NCBI GenBank assembly: GCA_017744365.1
Contig: JAGIBL010000001.1
Coordinates: 558,001-622,000, forward strand
DNA from: Nocardioidaceae bacterium
GTDB taxonomy: Bacteria > Actinomycetota > Actinomycetes > Propionibacteriales > Nocardioidaceae
Direction of reading: 5' to 3'
Length of the DNA: 64,000 nucleotides
Shown here: positions 38,127-46,909 of the stretch, one piece after another
Position numbering within the stretch: position 1 is the stretch's first letter
How the letters are laid out: each line of letters opens with the position of its first letter
Translations under genes and position numbers: made by a program
The notes under the pieces: generated by a model
What the model saw: only the letters and a program-made list of their open reading frames with translations
Databases searched by the model: none
What the model was told of the DNA's origin: nothing

Positions 38127-39544
38127 CGGTCCTTCGCGCGGCGGGCGAGCTCGGCCAGGGCGGCGGGGAAGATCGAGGCGGGGGGAGTGACGAGGCCGGC
38201 GCCGACCTGACCCACGCCGGCGACCTTCCCGGCCATGCCGGTGTTGATCTGCGGGAGGATCCCGGTCCGGCAGACCGCGGTGACGTCGATGCCGGTGGCC
38301 GCACCCGCGAAGTCGAGGACCGGGATCGGCCAGCGGTTGTTCTCGCCCAGGGTGATCTCGCGCATCCGCCGCGAGGTGGCGAGCGCGTCCGGGACGGTAC
38401 CGCCGACGAAGCGGACGATCGCCGGCGCCGCGGCCATCGCGAAGCCGCCGATACCCGCGGTCTCCGTGATCGCCGAGTCCCCGATGTCCGGGTTGGCATC
38501 GTCCGGGCCGTAGTCGCCGAGGAAGAGCCCGTCGGCCAGCTGCGCCGGGCCGGTGAACCACTGGTCGCCGGTGCCGGAGACCTGGATGCCGAAGTCGGTG
38601 CCGTTGCGGGCCATCGCGACCACCATCGTGCTACCGGGGATGTCCCGGGCGGCGTCGAGGGCCAGCTTGCACGCGGGCATCGCCACGTTGAGGAAGAAGT
38701 GGTCGTTGCCGCCCACGAACGCGAGCGCCTCGGCCACCTCCTCCGAGCTCCGTGACGAGCGCACCAGCGAGGGACCCAGGTCGCGCAGCAGCATCAGCGT
38801 GCCGGCCCGGTTCCGGTTGTGGGCCTCGTCGCCCATCTGCAGCATCTGCCCGAGGATCGCGGTGGCGTCGACCGGGCCCGCTGCCTGCACTGCCTCGCCG
38901 AGCAGCGGGCCGAGCACGTCGCGCATCCAGCGCAGCCGCTCGAGCACCTCCGGCGAATACGCGCCGTAGCGCAGCACCTTGCCGAGACCCTCGTTGAGCG
39001 AGCAGTACGTGCGCCGCCCGGTGGCCGGGTCCTCCAGCACGAACATCCACATCGACGGCGACACCACGCCCGCCATCGGGCCGACCGCGCGGCGGTGGTG
39101 GCACGGTTCCAGGGACACCTCGGTGCCGGACTCGAAGAGCGCGACCGCGTCCTCCGGGTCCTCGACGAGACCCTCGAAGGCGGCGGCGCCCATCAGCGCC
39201 CCGCGAAGCGGGCCCGACGTACGGGACCACTCGATCGGCGGCCCGGCGTGCAGGAACTCGCCCTTCTGCAGGCCGAGCAGCTCCGAGGCCGGGGCCACGC
39301 CGACGAGCATCGCCTGCACGCCGAGCATCCGGGAGAGGGCCAGGTCGTTGGCCTGCTTGCGCCGCGGGTCCGCGGCGACGGTGGCCAGGTCGTCGACGGT
39401 GCCGTCCATCGGCGGCTTCCAGTCGACGCGCTCGACCGGCACAGCCTGCGCGGCGACCGCGGTGGCGAACATGTCCGCGCCGGCGGTGGCAACGGCGGTC
39501 GGGGCCTGGCTGGGCAATGTCGAGGTGGGGAGCGTGGTGGTCAT
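38114..39544 (-). CDS. DUF1116 family protein (YlbE-like; carbamoyltransferase component)
   Basis: A 476-residue DUF1116 protein. Recognisable blocks are RMLGVQAMLVGVAPASELLGL, FLHAGPPIEWSRTSGPLRGALMGAA, AVGPMAGVVSPSMWMFVLED, LQMGDEAHNRNRAGTLMLLRDL and NDHFFLNVAMPACKLALDAA. In E. coli the relative YlbE is reported to act with FdrA and YlbF as an oxamate carbamoyltransferase that phosphorolyses oxalurate. Here the three genes are coupled by ATGA overlaps in the order DUF2877, fdrA, DUF1116. The substrate in this pyrimidine locus is proposed to be ureidomalonate (inference). Confidence 0.85.
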   Translation of the reverse strand: MTTTLPTSTLPSQAPTAVATAGADMFATAVAAQAVPVERVDWKPPMDGTVDDLATVAADPRRKQANDLALSRMLGVQAMLVGVAPASELLGLQKGEFLHAGPPIEWSRTSGPLRGALMGAAAFEGLVEDPEDAVALFESGTEVSLEPCHHRRAVGPMAGVVSPSMWMFVLEDPATGRRTYCSLNEGLGKVLRYGAYSPEVLERLRWMRDVLGPLLGEAVQAAGPVDATAILGQMLQMGDEAHNRNRAGTLMLLRDLGPSLVRSSRSSEEVAEALAFVGGNDHFFLNVAMPACKLALDAARDIPGSTMVVAMARNGTDFGIQVSGTGDQWFTGPAQLADGLFLGDYGPDDANPDIGDSAITETAGIGGFAMAAAPAIVRFVGGTVPDALATSRRMREITLGENNRWPIPVLDFAGAATGIDVTAVCRTGILPQINTGMAGKVAGVGQVGAGLVTPPASIFPAALAELARRAKDRDPA

Positions 39545-41010
39545 CGGGCACCTCCGGTGACGAGAGCGAGCGCGCGGCGGGTGGCCGCGGCGTTGGACAG
39601 GTGGACCTCGGCGCCGGCGGACGCCAGCGTCTCGGCCTGACGGGTCAGGCCCTGGGCATCGGCGGAGGTGCCGACGCAGGCGACCACGACGGGCACCTCC
39701 CGTACGGCGCGCGCGGCCACGATGGCCGGGGCCAGGTCGGCCGCCGGGTCCTCCTGGGCGCCGTAGCCGAGGACGACGTCGAGCAGGATCACCGCCGTGT
39801 CCGCGTCGGCCGCCACCTTCGCCAGGTGCTCGAGCCGCAGCGTCGGGTCGATCATCGGGTGCGCCCGGCCACGGGTGAGGCCGTCGTCGCCGAAGTCGAT
39901 CATCAGGTGTCCCGGGGCGAGCAGGCCGGCGTCGAGCGCGAGCTCGGGGGAGAGCGGGATGTTGCTGCGGATCGGGCCCAGCGTCTCGGCGGCGAGCAGC
40001 ATCGCCTCGTCGCAGAGGGTGCCGCCGACGAACAAGCCACGAAGTGCACTGCCCCCGGTGGCGGCGCCGGGCGAGCCCCAGGTCGGCCAGGCCGGCACCG
40101 TGACACCGAGGTCGGCAAGCAGGCCCTCGACCTGGCTGGTGATGTCCGGCTGTCCGGCGCCCAGCAGCGCGAACCGGACCGGGGTGCCGAGGCCGGCCGC
40201 GTACTTCTCCACCTCGGCGGCCACCTCGGGTGCCGGCGGCTTGGAGACCACCACGATGTGCTCGACGGAGGGGTCCGCGTCGAGCCGGTCCAGCGCGGTC
40301 TTCGTGGAGATGCCGCCGATGGCCGAGGACAGGTCGCGCCCGCCCACGCCGAGGGCTGCGGCCACGCCGACGCCGGCCGCGTCCAGCAGCGCGAGCACCT
40401 GCTGGCAGCCGGTGCCCGAGGCGGCCACGATGCCGACCCGGCCGGGGGTGACGGTGTTCGCGAAGCCGAGCCCGACGCCGCCGACGACCGCGGTGCCGCA
40501 GTCGGGTCCCATCACCAGCAGACCGCGGTCGCGGGCGATGTTCTTGAGGGCGAGCTCCTGCTCGACGGGCACGTTGTCGCTGAAGATCATCACGTCGGTG
40601 CCGGCGTCGAGGGCGTCCATCGCCTCGACCAGCGCGGAGGCACCGGGGACCGAGACGAGCGCGATGCCACCGCCGGCACGGCGCAGTGCCGAGGCCGTCG
40701 TACGTGGGGGCTCGGTGACCTCCTCGCCGCTGCTTCCGCGACGCGCGGCGGCCAGGGCGGCGTCGACCGCGGCCAGGGCGGCCGGGAGCGCGGACTCCCC
40801 CTCGAGCCGGAGCGCGACCACCATGTCGTTGGGAGAGGCGGCCGGCAGCGTGAAGCCCATGCCGGCGAGCACCTCGACGTTGAGCTCGGTCGCCATCGCG
40901 ACCTGTGCGGCGGTGACGCCGGGCGTCGCGGCGACGTCGCGGCTGACCTGCAGCAGGGCGACGCTGTCGGCGTACGCGCCGGGTCGGATCTCGACGTGCT
41001 CGTGCGTCAT
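39541..41010 (-). CDS. fdrA: FdrA-type acyl-CoA synthetase-like protein
   Basis: A 489-residue FdrA protein, distantly related to the succinyl-CoA synthetase alpha chain. It has MVVALRLEGESALPAALAAVDAAL near residue 62, DVMIFSDNVPVEQELALK near 138, VMGPDCGTAVVGGVGLGFANTVTPGRVGIVAASGTGCQQV near 163-202, and C-terminal HPMIDPTLRLEHL. E. coli FdrA is required for the oxalurate-phosphorolysing carbamoyltransferase. Both ends overlap neighbours by four bases. A carbamate kinase, the usual next enzyme, is encoded 20 kb away at 61704 rather than in this operon. Confidence 0.9.
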   Translation of the reverse strand: MTHEHVEIRPGAYADSVALLQVSRDVAATPGVTAAQVAMATELNVEVLAGMGFTLPAASPNDMVVALRLEGESALPAALAAVDAALAAARRGSSGEEVTEPPRTTASALRRAGGGIALVSVPGASALVEAMDALDAGTDVMIFSDNVPVEQELALKNIARDRGLLVMGPDCGTAVVGGVGLGFANTVTPGRVGIVAASGTGCQQVLALLDAAGVGVAAALGVGGRDLSSAIGGISTKTALDRLDADPSVEHIVVVSKPPAPEVAAEVEKYAAGLGTPVRFALLGAGQPDITSQVEGLLADLGVTVPAWPTWGSPGAATGGSALRGLFVGGTLCDEAMLLAAETLGPIRSNIPLSPELALDAGLLAPGHLMIDFGDDGLTRGRAHPMIDPTLRLEHLAKVAADADTAVILLDVVLGYGAQEDPAADLAPAIVAARAVREVPVVVACVGTSADAQGLTRQAETLASAGAEVHLSNAAATRRALALVTGGAR

Positions 41011-41771
41011 CGAGGGGTCCTTTCAGGGTTGCTGGAGAGGGCGAGGTGGGCGCCGAGGAGCATCCCGGCGCCGGAGGTGTGACCGATGGCGAGGAGGCGG
41101 CTGACGGCCTCGTCGGTGCCGCGATCCGCGGCGAGCGCGAGCAGCAGCGCCCGGAACTCCGGGATGGCCTCGCCCTCGATCGCGTCGGCGAGCAGGGTCG
41201 CGGAGAGTGTGGTGGTCCGGTGCGCGTGCTCCCGTACGGCGGCGGCGACCGCCTCGACGGGACGACCCAGCGCGAGACGGGTGACCAGCCAGCCGGAGAC
41301 GACGTCGTCGCCGACCGGGGTCAGCCCGTCGCCGCGGCCGAGGAGCTCCCTCACGGCGGCCGGGTCTCCGGCGGCGAGGGCGAGCAGCGCGGACCCGGGG
41401 AGCTGGTCGCGCACCTGGCCGAGGTCGTGCGTGGGCAGGGTCACCGGCTCGGTCAGGCGGGGGAGGTCGGTCGGGACCAGCCGGTCCACCGTGACGGCGA
41501 GCCCGGCGACGTACAGGGTGCCGTCGCGGAGCTCGGCCGGACTGCCGACGGCGACCGCCGGCAGGACGGGCAGCGCGGTCGCGATGGTGGCCGGGACCTG
41601 GACCGCTCCCCGGGCGGCCACACCGACGACCCGGTCACCGAACCGGGCGTAGATCGCCTGGGCACCCGCGTGCAGGACGTGGCCGGTACCGGTGAGCTCG
41701 CGCACCCGGCGCCGCAGCGCGGCGCTCCCGGCCCCGGGGACCGTGATGGGCGAAACAGTCGGGATCGGCAC
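41007..41771 (-). CDS. DUF2877 domain protein (YlbF-like)
   Basis: A 254-residue DUF2877 protein. The hallmark is LLGRGDGLTPVGDDVVSGWLVTR near residues 144-166, with LSATLLADAIEGEAIPEF near 192 and the Gly-rich end GHTSGAGMLLGAHLAL. It is the third component reported for the E. coli oxamate carbamoyltransferase. First gene of the operon; the start is GTG at 41771, 36 bases from the divergent regulator start, which leaves a minimal shared promoter. No clear ribosome site is visible. Confidence 0.83.
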   Translation of the reverse strand: MPIPTVSPITVPGAGSAALRRRVRELTGTGHVLHAGAQAIYARFGDRVVGVAARGAVQVPATIATALPVLPAVAVGSPAELRDGTLYVAGLAVTVDRLVPTDLPRLTEPVTLPTHDLGQVRDQLPGSALLALAAGDPAAVRELLGRGDGLTPVGDDVVSGWLVTRLALGRPVEAVAAAVREHAHRTTTLSATLLADAIEGEAIPEFRALLLALAADRGTDEAVSRLLAIGHTSGAGMLLGAHLALSSNPERTPR

Positions 41772-41807
41772 TCATCGGACGCTAACGGCTGGGCTATCGT
41801 GGATCGA

Positions 41808-43121
41808 ATGGTGAGCATTGCCAACGTAGGCGCGGAAGCGGGGCAAGAGTTGATAACCCCTGCCGCCGGTCCCGTCGCTGACCATGTCTCTGTGCATGTC
41901 GACGAGCTCGCCGAGGCCCTGGCCCAGCTGGTGCTGGCCGGTGCCGACCTGGGCGACCTCGTCGGGACGATCGGCGAGGTGCTGAAGGCCGAGGTCGCGG
42001 TCACCACGACCGACGGCCGCGAGCGGGCCGCGCGGGTCTCCGAGCCAATGCGTGCGCGGCTCACCCAGGCGGCCCTGTTCGACGAGACGGGCCGGCTCCG
42101 GGTGGAGTGGCTCGGTGACTGGTCCGGCGGGGAGAACCAGCCCGTCGAGGGCGCTCACATCCACCGGCTGCCGGTGGCGACGCCCGCGCAGGCGCTTGGC
42201 CACCTGGTCGCCGTCGTCGAGCGGGACCTGGACGAGATCGAGCTGACCGCGCTGCAGCGGGCCGCCACCGCGGTCGCGCTCTCCATCACCCGGGACCAGG
42301 CGGTCTCGGCGGTGGAGAACAAGTACCGCGGCGACTTCCTGCGTGACATCTTCCTCAACCGGGCGGGCTCCGAGGAGTTCGTCCGCGAGCACGTCGTCGG
42401 GTTCGGCTGGGAGATGAGCGGGCCGATGGTCGTGGTCGTGGCGCAGATCGACCCGGCCCCGCCGTACCAGCCGGCCGCCAGCGTCGAGGACCAGCGCGGC
42501 TGGCAGGAGCGGTTCGCCAACGCCTGGCGGCAGGTGGCCAGCGCCGTCGACCGGTCGATCCCGATCGCGGACTTCGGCTCCGAGGTGGTCGCGGTGCTGT
42601 CCTCGGAGGACCCGGAGGTGACCGCGACGACCGTACGGCGGATGGTGCACGCGGTCGCGGGGGACAAGGGCGGCGGGAGGCGTCCGTTCTCGGCCGGCGT
42701 GGGCCGGGTCGCCGCCGGTGTCGGTGGGCTGCCGGAGAGCTATGCGCAGGCCCGCCGTGCGGTCGAGGTCGGCCGCCGGGTCCGCGGGGGCAGCACCACC
42801 ACCTGGTTCGACGAGCTCGGCCTGCACCGGCTGATCGCGATGGTGCCGGACAACGACGAGCTCCGCGCCTTCGCGTACGACGTCCTCGGCGAGCTGGCGC
42901 AGCCCACCGAGGAGGCGGCGACCCTGCGGGAGACCCTCCAGGTGCTGCTGAACACGAACTTCAACGTGGCCGAGGCCGCGCGCACGCAGTTCTTCCACTA
43001 CAACACCATGCGGTACCGGGTCGGGAAGCTGGAGCGGCTCCTCGGGCCGATCGCCTCGGACCAGAACCTGCGGCTCGACGTCGCGGTGGCGTTGAAGGTG
43101 CTGGAGGTCGTGGAGGGCTGA
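41808..43121 (+). CDS. PucR/CdaR-type helix-turn-helix regulator
   Basis: A 437-residue regulator without the classical PucR N-terminal domain. The first 200 residues are GAF-like (LVGTIGEVLKAEVAVTTTDGRERA, PAQALGHLVAVVERDLDEIELTALQRAA), followed by a CdaR GGDEF-like region (FSAGVGRVAAGVGGLPESYAQARRAVEVGRRV) and the PucR HTH_30 (LRETLQVLLNTNFNVAEAARTQFFHYNTMRYRVGKLERLLG). It is divergent from DUF2877-fdrA-DUF1116 and lies upstream of the uracil permease operon, so it probably controls both. TATCGT at 41795-41800 lies seven bases before the ATG, suggesting a leaderless mRNA. Confidence 0.86.
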   Translation: MVSIANVGAEAGQELITPAAGPVADHVSVHVDELAEALAQLVLAGADLGDLVGTIGEVLKAEVAVTTTDGRERAARVSEPMRARLTQAALFDETGRLRVEWLGDWSGGENQPVEGAHIHRLPVATPAQALGHLVAVVERDLDEIELTALQRAATAVALSITRDQAVSAVENKYRGDFLRDIFLNRAGSEEFVREHVVGFGWEMSGPMVVVVAQIDPAPPYQPAASVEDQRGWQERFANAWRQVASAVDRSIPIADFGSEVVAVLSSEDPEVTATTVRRMVHAVAGDKGGGRRPFSAGVGRVAAGVGGLPESYAQARRAVEVGRRVRGGSTTTWFDELGLHRLIAMVPDNDELRAFAYDVLGELAQPTEEAATLRETLQVLLNTNFNVAEAARTQFFHYNTMRYRVGKLERLLGPIASDQNLRLDVAVALKVLEVVEG

Positions 43122-43190
43122 GGCCCTAGTCATCCGAGGTGCACGATCACCTCGAACGCGTCCGGAGGCACTCGTCGTAGGTCCGAGGCA

Positions 43191-43991
43191 TCAGTGCCGG
43201 CATACCTTGCCGGTCAGCAGGCTCGGGTCCGGAACGCCGTCGAGATCCTGCCAGGTCGTGAACAGAGACGATCCGAACGTGACGCCCAGTCCCACGCCCC
43301 ACGGGTAGCCGACGCCCCACGTGAGGCCCTGCGTCGACCAAGTGTGGGTGTAGCCGCCGCTGACCCTCAGATGGTCATAGCAACTGCCCTGGGTGGGGTC
43401 GGGATTGATCCAGACGTCATAGCTGAAGTGCTGGGCCTTGAGGTCGGTCAGGTTCGTGTATCCGTAGGAGCCCGCTGCGCCAGTCGTCGACGGCAGGCTC
43501 GACTTCCAGCAAGATCCTCCCGACGAGATGCTGCTGCCCGTCAGAGTGTTGGTCGTTGAGGTCCAACTCACGAATGCTCTGTCATCGACTCCTGCATAGG
43601 CGTTGAAGAAGGAGCCCGAGTTTCGTGTCGTGGTGTTGTCGTAGGTTTTGTGATCACAGGCGTCGTAGGCGCGGATCCGAAACCGCTTGAACACGACCGC
43701 TCCGTTGAACTTGATCCGCACAGCGTCGTTGGTTCCGATGTCGAAGGATGCGCCCGAGATCGACGGAGGCCAGCAGTACTTGCCCCCGCTGCAGGCCGCA
43801 CGCCATCGGCCCGTCACTTGGAAGTGATACGCACGCAGTGTCGAGTCGTAGCCGATGTAGTGAGGTGTGTCGACGTCGACCATCTGCGGGCTCTTGTGGC
43901 TGATTGCAGCGTTGCTGGCCACTGGGCTCAACAGTGTCCAGAGGACCGCCAACGCCAGTGAGATGCAGGAATGTTTCCAGTATCGCCTCAT
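43191..43991 (-). CDS. Secreted hypothetical protein, lower-GC
   Basis: A 266-residue secreted protein of unknown family. Signal peptide MRRYWKHSCISLALAVLWTLLSPVASNA; mature chain rich in Ser, Thr, Trp, Tyr and Gly with eight Cys, for example CSGGKYCWPPSISGASFDIGTNDAVRIKF, RAYDACDHKTYDNTTTRNSGSFFNAYAG and GYTHTWSTQGLTWGVGYPWGVGLGV, pointing to a beta-rich extracellular fold. GGAGGGAG precedes the ATG. Its codon use is clearly less GC-biased than that of its neighbours, which suggests recent acquisition. It has no evident link to the pyrimidine genes around it. Confidence 0.72.
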   Translation of the reverse strand: MRRYWKHSCISLALAVLWTLLSPVASNAAISHKSPQMVDVDTPHYIGYDSTLRAYHFQVTGRWRAACSGGKYCWPPSISGASFDIGTNDAVRIKFNGAVVFKRFRIRAYDACDHKTYDNTTTRNSGSFFNAYAGVDDRAFVSWTSTTNTLTGSSISSGGSCWKSSLPSTTGAAGSYGYTNLTDLKAQHFSYDVWINPDPTQGSCYDHLRVSGGYTHTWSTQGLTWGVGYPWGVGLGVTFGSSLFTTWQDLDGVPDPSLLTGKVCRH

Positions 43992-44149
43992 GGTTTCTCC
44001 CTCCCTCTGCGATCCATCGAGGGTTGACCGGGCGCCTTGGCAACTTCAAGCAAGTGCCGCAAGAGCACCCCGAAAATTTTCTGGTGGGCGGACGAAACGC
44101 GGGCAACTTCCGCCAGCGTGTCGCGTCCACCTTTCGGCGAAAAGCGCCA

Positions 44150-44179
44150 GTGAGGGTGTGACCTGGGCCTCACTAGGTT
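44150..44179 (+). promoter_or_regulatory. Putative promoter/operator of the uracil permease operon
   Basis: GTGAGGG at 44150-44156 and a GTGA at 44158-44161 are followed by TCAC (44170-44173) directly joined to a -10-like TAGGTT (44174-44179). The same string TCACTAGGTT preceded by GTGAGGG occurs before the carbamate kinase gene (61677-61696), suggesting common control. Confidence 0.45.
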
Positions 44180-44214
44180 GGTGCCTCTCGGCAGCCCATC
44201 GAGGAGGAGTCAGT

Positions 44215-45576
44215 ATGTCGATGTTCACCTGGGAGGTCGTCGAACCGGCCCCCGGTCAGCCCGTAGGTCCCCGGCAGAGACTGCCCTGGGGCAAGACCAT
44301 CGGGCTCGGCGCTCAGCACGTCGTCGCGATGTTCGGAGCCACGTTTGTGTTCCCGCTCGTCATGGGGCTGGATCCGAACCTGGCGATCCTGTTTTCCGGC
44401 ATCTGCACGATCGGCTTCCTGATTGCTTGCAACAACCGCGTCCCGAGCTATCTCGGAACCAGTGCCTCGTTCGTCGCCGGCGTGGCGGCGATCCGCGCCC
44501 AGGGTGGTGATTCCGCGGATGTCACCGGCGCCATCCTGGTCGCCGGCCTGGTGCTCGCAGCCGTTGGCGTCCTGGTGCACTTCGCCGGCGCCGGCCTGAT
44601 CCACAAGGTGCTGCCGCCGGCGGTCACCGGTGCTGTGGTCATGCTGATCGGCTTCAACCTGGCCCCGGTCGTGGCTGGCATCTACTGGCCGCAGGACCAG
44701 TGGATCGCCCTCATCACGGCGGGCTTCATGGTGTGCGCCGCCGTACTGCTGCCTGGATTCTGGTCACGGATTGCCGTCTTCCTCGCGTTGATCTTCGGCT
44801 ACTTGATCTCGTGGATCAGCGACTTGCTCTTCGGCGACATTCACTCGATCGTCCCCAAGCTCGGCAAGGTCGTCGACCACTCCCGCGTCAGCTGGCACGA
44901 CGTCCGCAAGGCCGATTGGCTCGGCTTCCCGAGCGGTCACCTGGACGACGGCGTCTCGGTCGTCCACGGCCCGTCGTTCTCGATGACCTTCATCCTCCTC
45001 GTCCTCCCGGGCGTCATCGCGCTGATCGCGGAGAACACTGGTCACGTGAAGGCGGTCGCGGAGATGACCGGTGACGACCTGGACCCGTACATGGGCCGGG
45101 CCATCGCCGCGGACGGTGCCGCCACCGCGGTGGCCAGCCTCTTCGGCGGCTCGCCGACCACCACGTACGCCGAGAACATCGGCGTCATGGGTGCCACCAA
45201 GGTCTACTCGACGGCCGCGTACTACGTCGCCGGCGCGGTGGCGATCCTGCTCGGTCTCTGCCCGAAGTTCGGCGCGATCGTCAACGCCACCCCGGGCGGT
45301 GTGCTCGGCGGCATCACGGTCGTCCTCTACGGGATGATCGGCCTGGTGGGCGCGAAGATCTGGGTGGAGAACGGCGTCGACTTCGGCAACCCGGTCAACA
45401 TGGTCGGCCTCGCCGGCGGCCTGATCGCGGGCATCGGCGGCGTCACCCTCAAGATCACCGACGACTTCGAGCTCAGCGGCATCGCCCTGGGCACGATCCT
45501 CGTGATCGTCTTCTACCACCTGGTGAAGGGACGTCGCGTGGAGCTCGGCGCAGGTGAGGTGACCAAGAGGCTGTGA
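44215..45576 (+). CDS. Uracil permease (NCS2/UraA type)
   Basis: A 453-residue NCS2 transporter with about 14 helices. The substrate-binding segment FGGSPTTTYAENIGVMGATKVYS near residue 318 is of the UraA type (GENIG Glu and the NIGVM motif), not the QNVG form of xanthine permeases, so uracil or thymine is the likely substrate. GLGAQHVVAMFGATFVFPLVMGL (TM1) and the NNRVPSYLGTSASFVAGV block agree. GAGGAGGAG lies five bases before the ATG. It overlaps the following Mo-hydroxylase FAD subunit by GTGA, linking uracil import to that enzyme. Confidence 0.9.
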   Translation: MSMFTWEVVEPAPGQPVGPRQRLPWGKTIGLGAQHVVAMFGATFVFPLVMGLDPNLAILFSGICTIGFLIACNNRVPSYLGTSASFVAGVAAIRAQGGDSADVTGAILVAGLVLAAVGVLVHFAGAGLIHKVLPPAVTGAVVMLIGFNLAPVVAGIYWPQDQWIALITAGFMVCAAVLLPGFWSRIAVFLALIFGYLISWISDLLFGDIHSIVPKLGKVVDHSRVSWHDVRKADWLGFPSGHLDDGVSVVHGPSFSMTFILLVLPGVIALIAENTGHVKAVAEMTGDDLDPYMGRAIAADGAATAVASLFGGSPTTTYAENIGVMGATKVYSTAAYYVAGAVAILLGLCPKFGAIVNATPGGVLGGITVVLYGMIGLVGAKIWVENGVDFGNPVNMVGLAGGLIAGIGGVTLKITDDFELSGIALGTILVIVFYHLVKGRRVELGAGEVTKRL

Positions 45577-46418
45577 AGCCCGCACCCTTCGACTACGTCC
45601 GGCCGGGGTCCCTGGGGGAAGCCCTCCAGGCCCTGGCCGGGCACGCCGAGGCCAAGGTCCTCGCCGGCGGCCAGAGCCTCGTGCCCTTGCTGTCGATGCG
45701 CCTGGCCGCGCCGGCGGTGCTGGTCGACATCAACGCCCTGCCTGACCTCGACCACGTCCGGGTCGACGCGGCCGGTGTCCGGATCGGTGCACTCGCGCGG
45801 CACGCGCGGGTGCTCGCCGACCCGGACGTCGCCCGGGTCCAGCCGCTGGTGACCCAGGCCCTGGCCAACGTCGCGCACGCCACTATCCGCAACCGCGGCA
45901 CCACGGTCGGCTCACTGGTGCACGCCGATGCCGCCGCCGAGATGCCGATGATCCTGCGGCTCCTTGAGGGCTCGGTCGACGTCGTGGGTCCGAGCGGCCG
46001 GCGCACCATCGCCGCCGAGGACCTGTACGTCGGACCGCTCGAATCGAGCCTGCACCACGACGAGATCGCGGTCGAAGCGTTCTTCCCGGCGCTGCCGGCC
46101 AACACCGGTGTCGCCTTCGCGGAGATCGCTCGCCGGCACGGGGACTACGCGATGGTCGGTGTCGCGGCGGTCGTCACGGTCGAGGGCGACCAGATCACGT
46201 CCGCGAAGGCGGGCTACCTGAGTGTCTCGGACGTCCCGGTCGTGGTGGACCTGACCGAGACGCTGCAGCAGGGAGGGGACCCGGGCGAGACAGCCCTGGC
46301 GCTCCTCGAACCCGAGACCGACATCCATGCCACCGCCGAGTACCGCGCCCACCTGGTCAGGGTGCTGACCGCGCGGGTGCTGACCGCGGCCGTCGAGAAC
46401 GCGCAGGAGAGGGTATGA
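45573..46418 (+). CDS. Molybdenum hydroxylase FAD-binding subunit (CoxM-like)
   Basis: A 281-residue FAD subunit of the xanthine dehydrogenase/CO dehydrogenase family. FAD motifs: KVLAGGQSLVPLLSMRLAAP near residue 28 and ATIRNRGTTVGSLVHADAAAEMP near 104 (pyrophosphate-binding TIGGN-like loop), then RRHGDYAMVGVAA. It passes electrons from the 2Fe-2S subunit to its acceptor. It is second in the operon, with GTGA and ATGA overlaps on each side. Confidence 0.92.
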   Translation: MKPAPFDYVRPGSLGEALQALAGHAEAKVLAGGQSLVPLLSMRLAAPAVLVDINALPDLDHVRVDAAGVRIGALARHARVLADPDVARVQPLVTQALANVAHATIRNRGTTVGSLVHADAAAEMPMILRLLEGSVDVVGPSGRRTIAAEDLYVGPLESSLHHDEIAVEAFFPALPANTGVAFAEIARRHGDYAMVGVAAVVTVEGDQITSAKAGYLSVSDVPVVVDLTETLQQGGDPGETALALLEPETDIHATAEYRAHLVRVLTARVLTAAVENAQERV

Positions 46419-46909
46419 CCGAGAAGACCCACGAGCTCCGGCTGACCGTCAACGGCGTCACCCACGAGCTGACCGTGCCCGCCCGGCGACTGCTCTCCGA
46501 CGCGCTGCGCCACGACCTCGGCCTCACCGGCACCCACGTCGGCTGCGAGCACGGCGTCTGCGGCGCCTGCACGGTGCTGGTCGACGGCAAGCCGATGCGC
46601 TCCTGCCTGATGTTCGCGGTCTCTGCGGTCGATGTCGAGATCACGACCGTCGAGGGTCTCGCTCACCAGGACGGCTCGCTCGGCCCGGTGCAGCAGGCGT
46701 TCCGCGAGTGCCACGGGCTGCAGTGCGGCTTCTGCACCCCCGGCTTCCTCACCACGATCACTGCCGGCATCGAGGAGAACCCCGACCCCACCGAGGACGA
46801 GGCCCGCGACATGATCGCCGGCAACCTCTGCCGGTGCACCGGCTACCAGAACATCGTCAAGGCCGTCTGCCGCGCCGCCGAGCTCAAGGCGCAGGGAGCA
46901 GACCGATGA
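46415..46909 (+). CDS. Molybdenum hydroxylase 2Fe-2S subunit (CoxS-like)
   Basis: A 164-residue iron-sulfur subunit. The plant-type cluster ligands are in THVGCEHGVCGACTVLVDGKPMRSC (about residues 40-64), the second cluster in LQCGFCTPGFL and LCRCTGYQNIVKAV (about 102-145). It carries electrons from the Mo site to FAD. Typical length for the family. ATGA overlaps with both neighbours. Confidence 0.94.
   Translation: MTEKTHELRLTVNGVTHELTVPARRLLSDALRHDLGLTGTHVGCEHGVCGACTVLVDGKPMRSCLMFAVSAVDVEITTVEGLAHQDGSLGPVQQAFRECHGLQCGFCTPGFLTTITAGIEENPDPTEDEARDMIAGNLCRCTGYQNIVKAVCRAAELKAQGADR

Noticed and set aside
41046-41807. Long N-terminal extension of the regulator at 41808
   Set aside because: It is antisense to the DUF2877 gene and has no regulator-like residues.
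44215-45576. Xanthine or uric acid permease and purine catabolism
   Set aside because: The substrate loop is of the UraA ENIGVM type and no uricase, allantoinase or guanine deaminase gene is seen in the window. Purine use by the Mo enzyme is not fully excluded.
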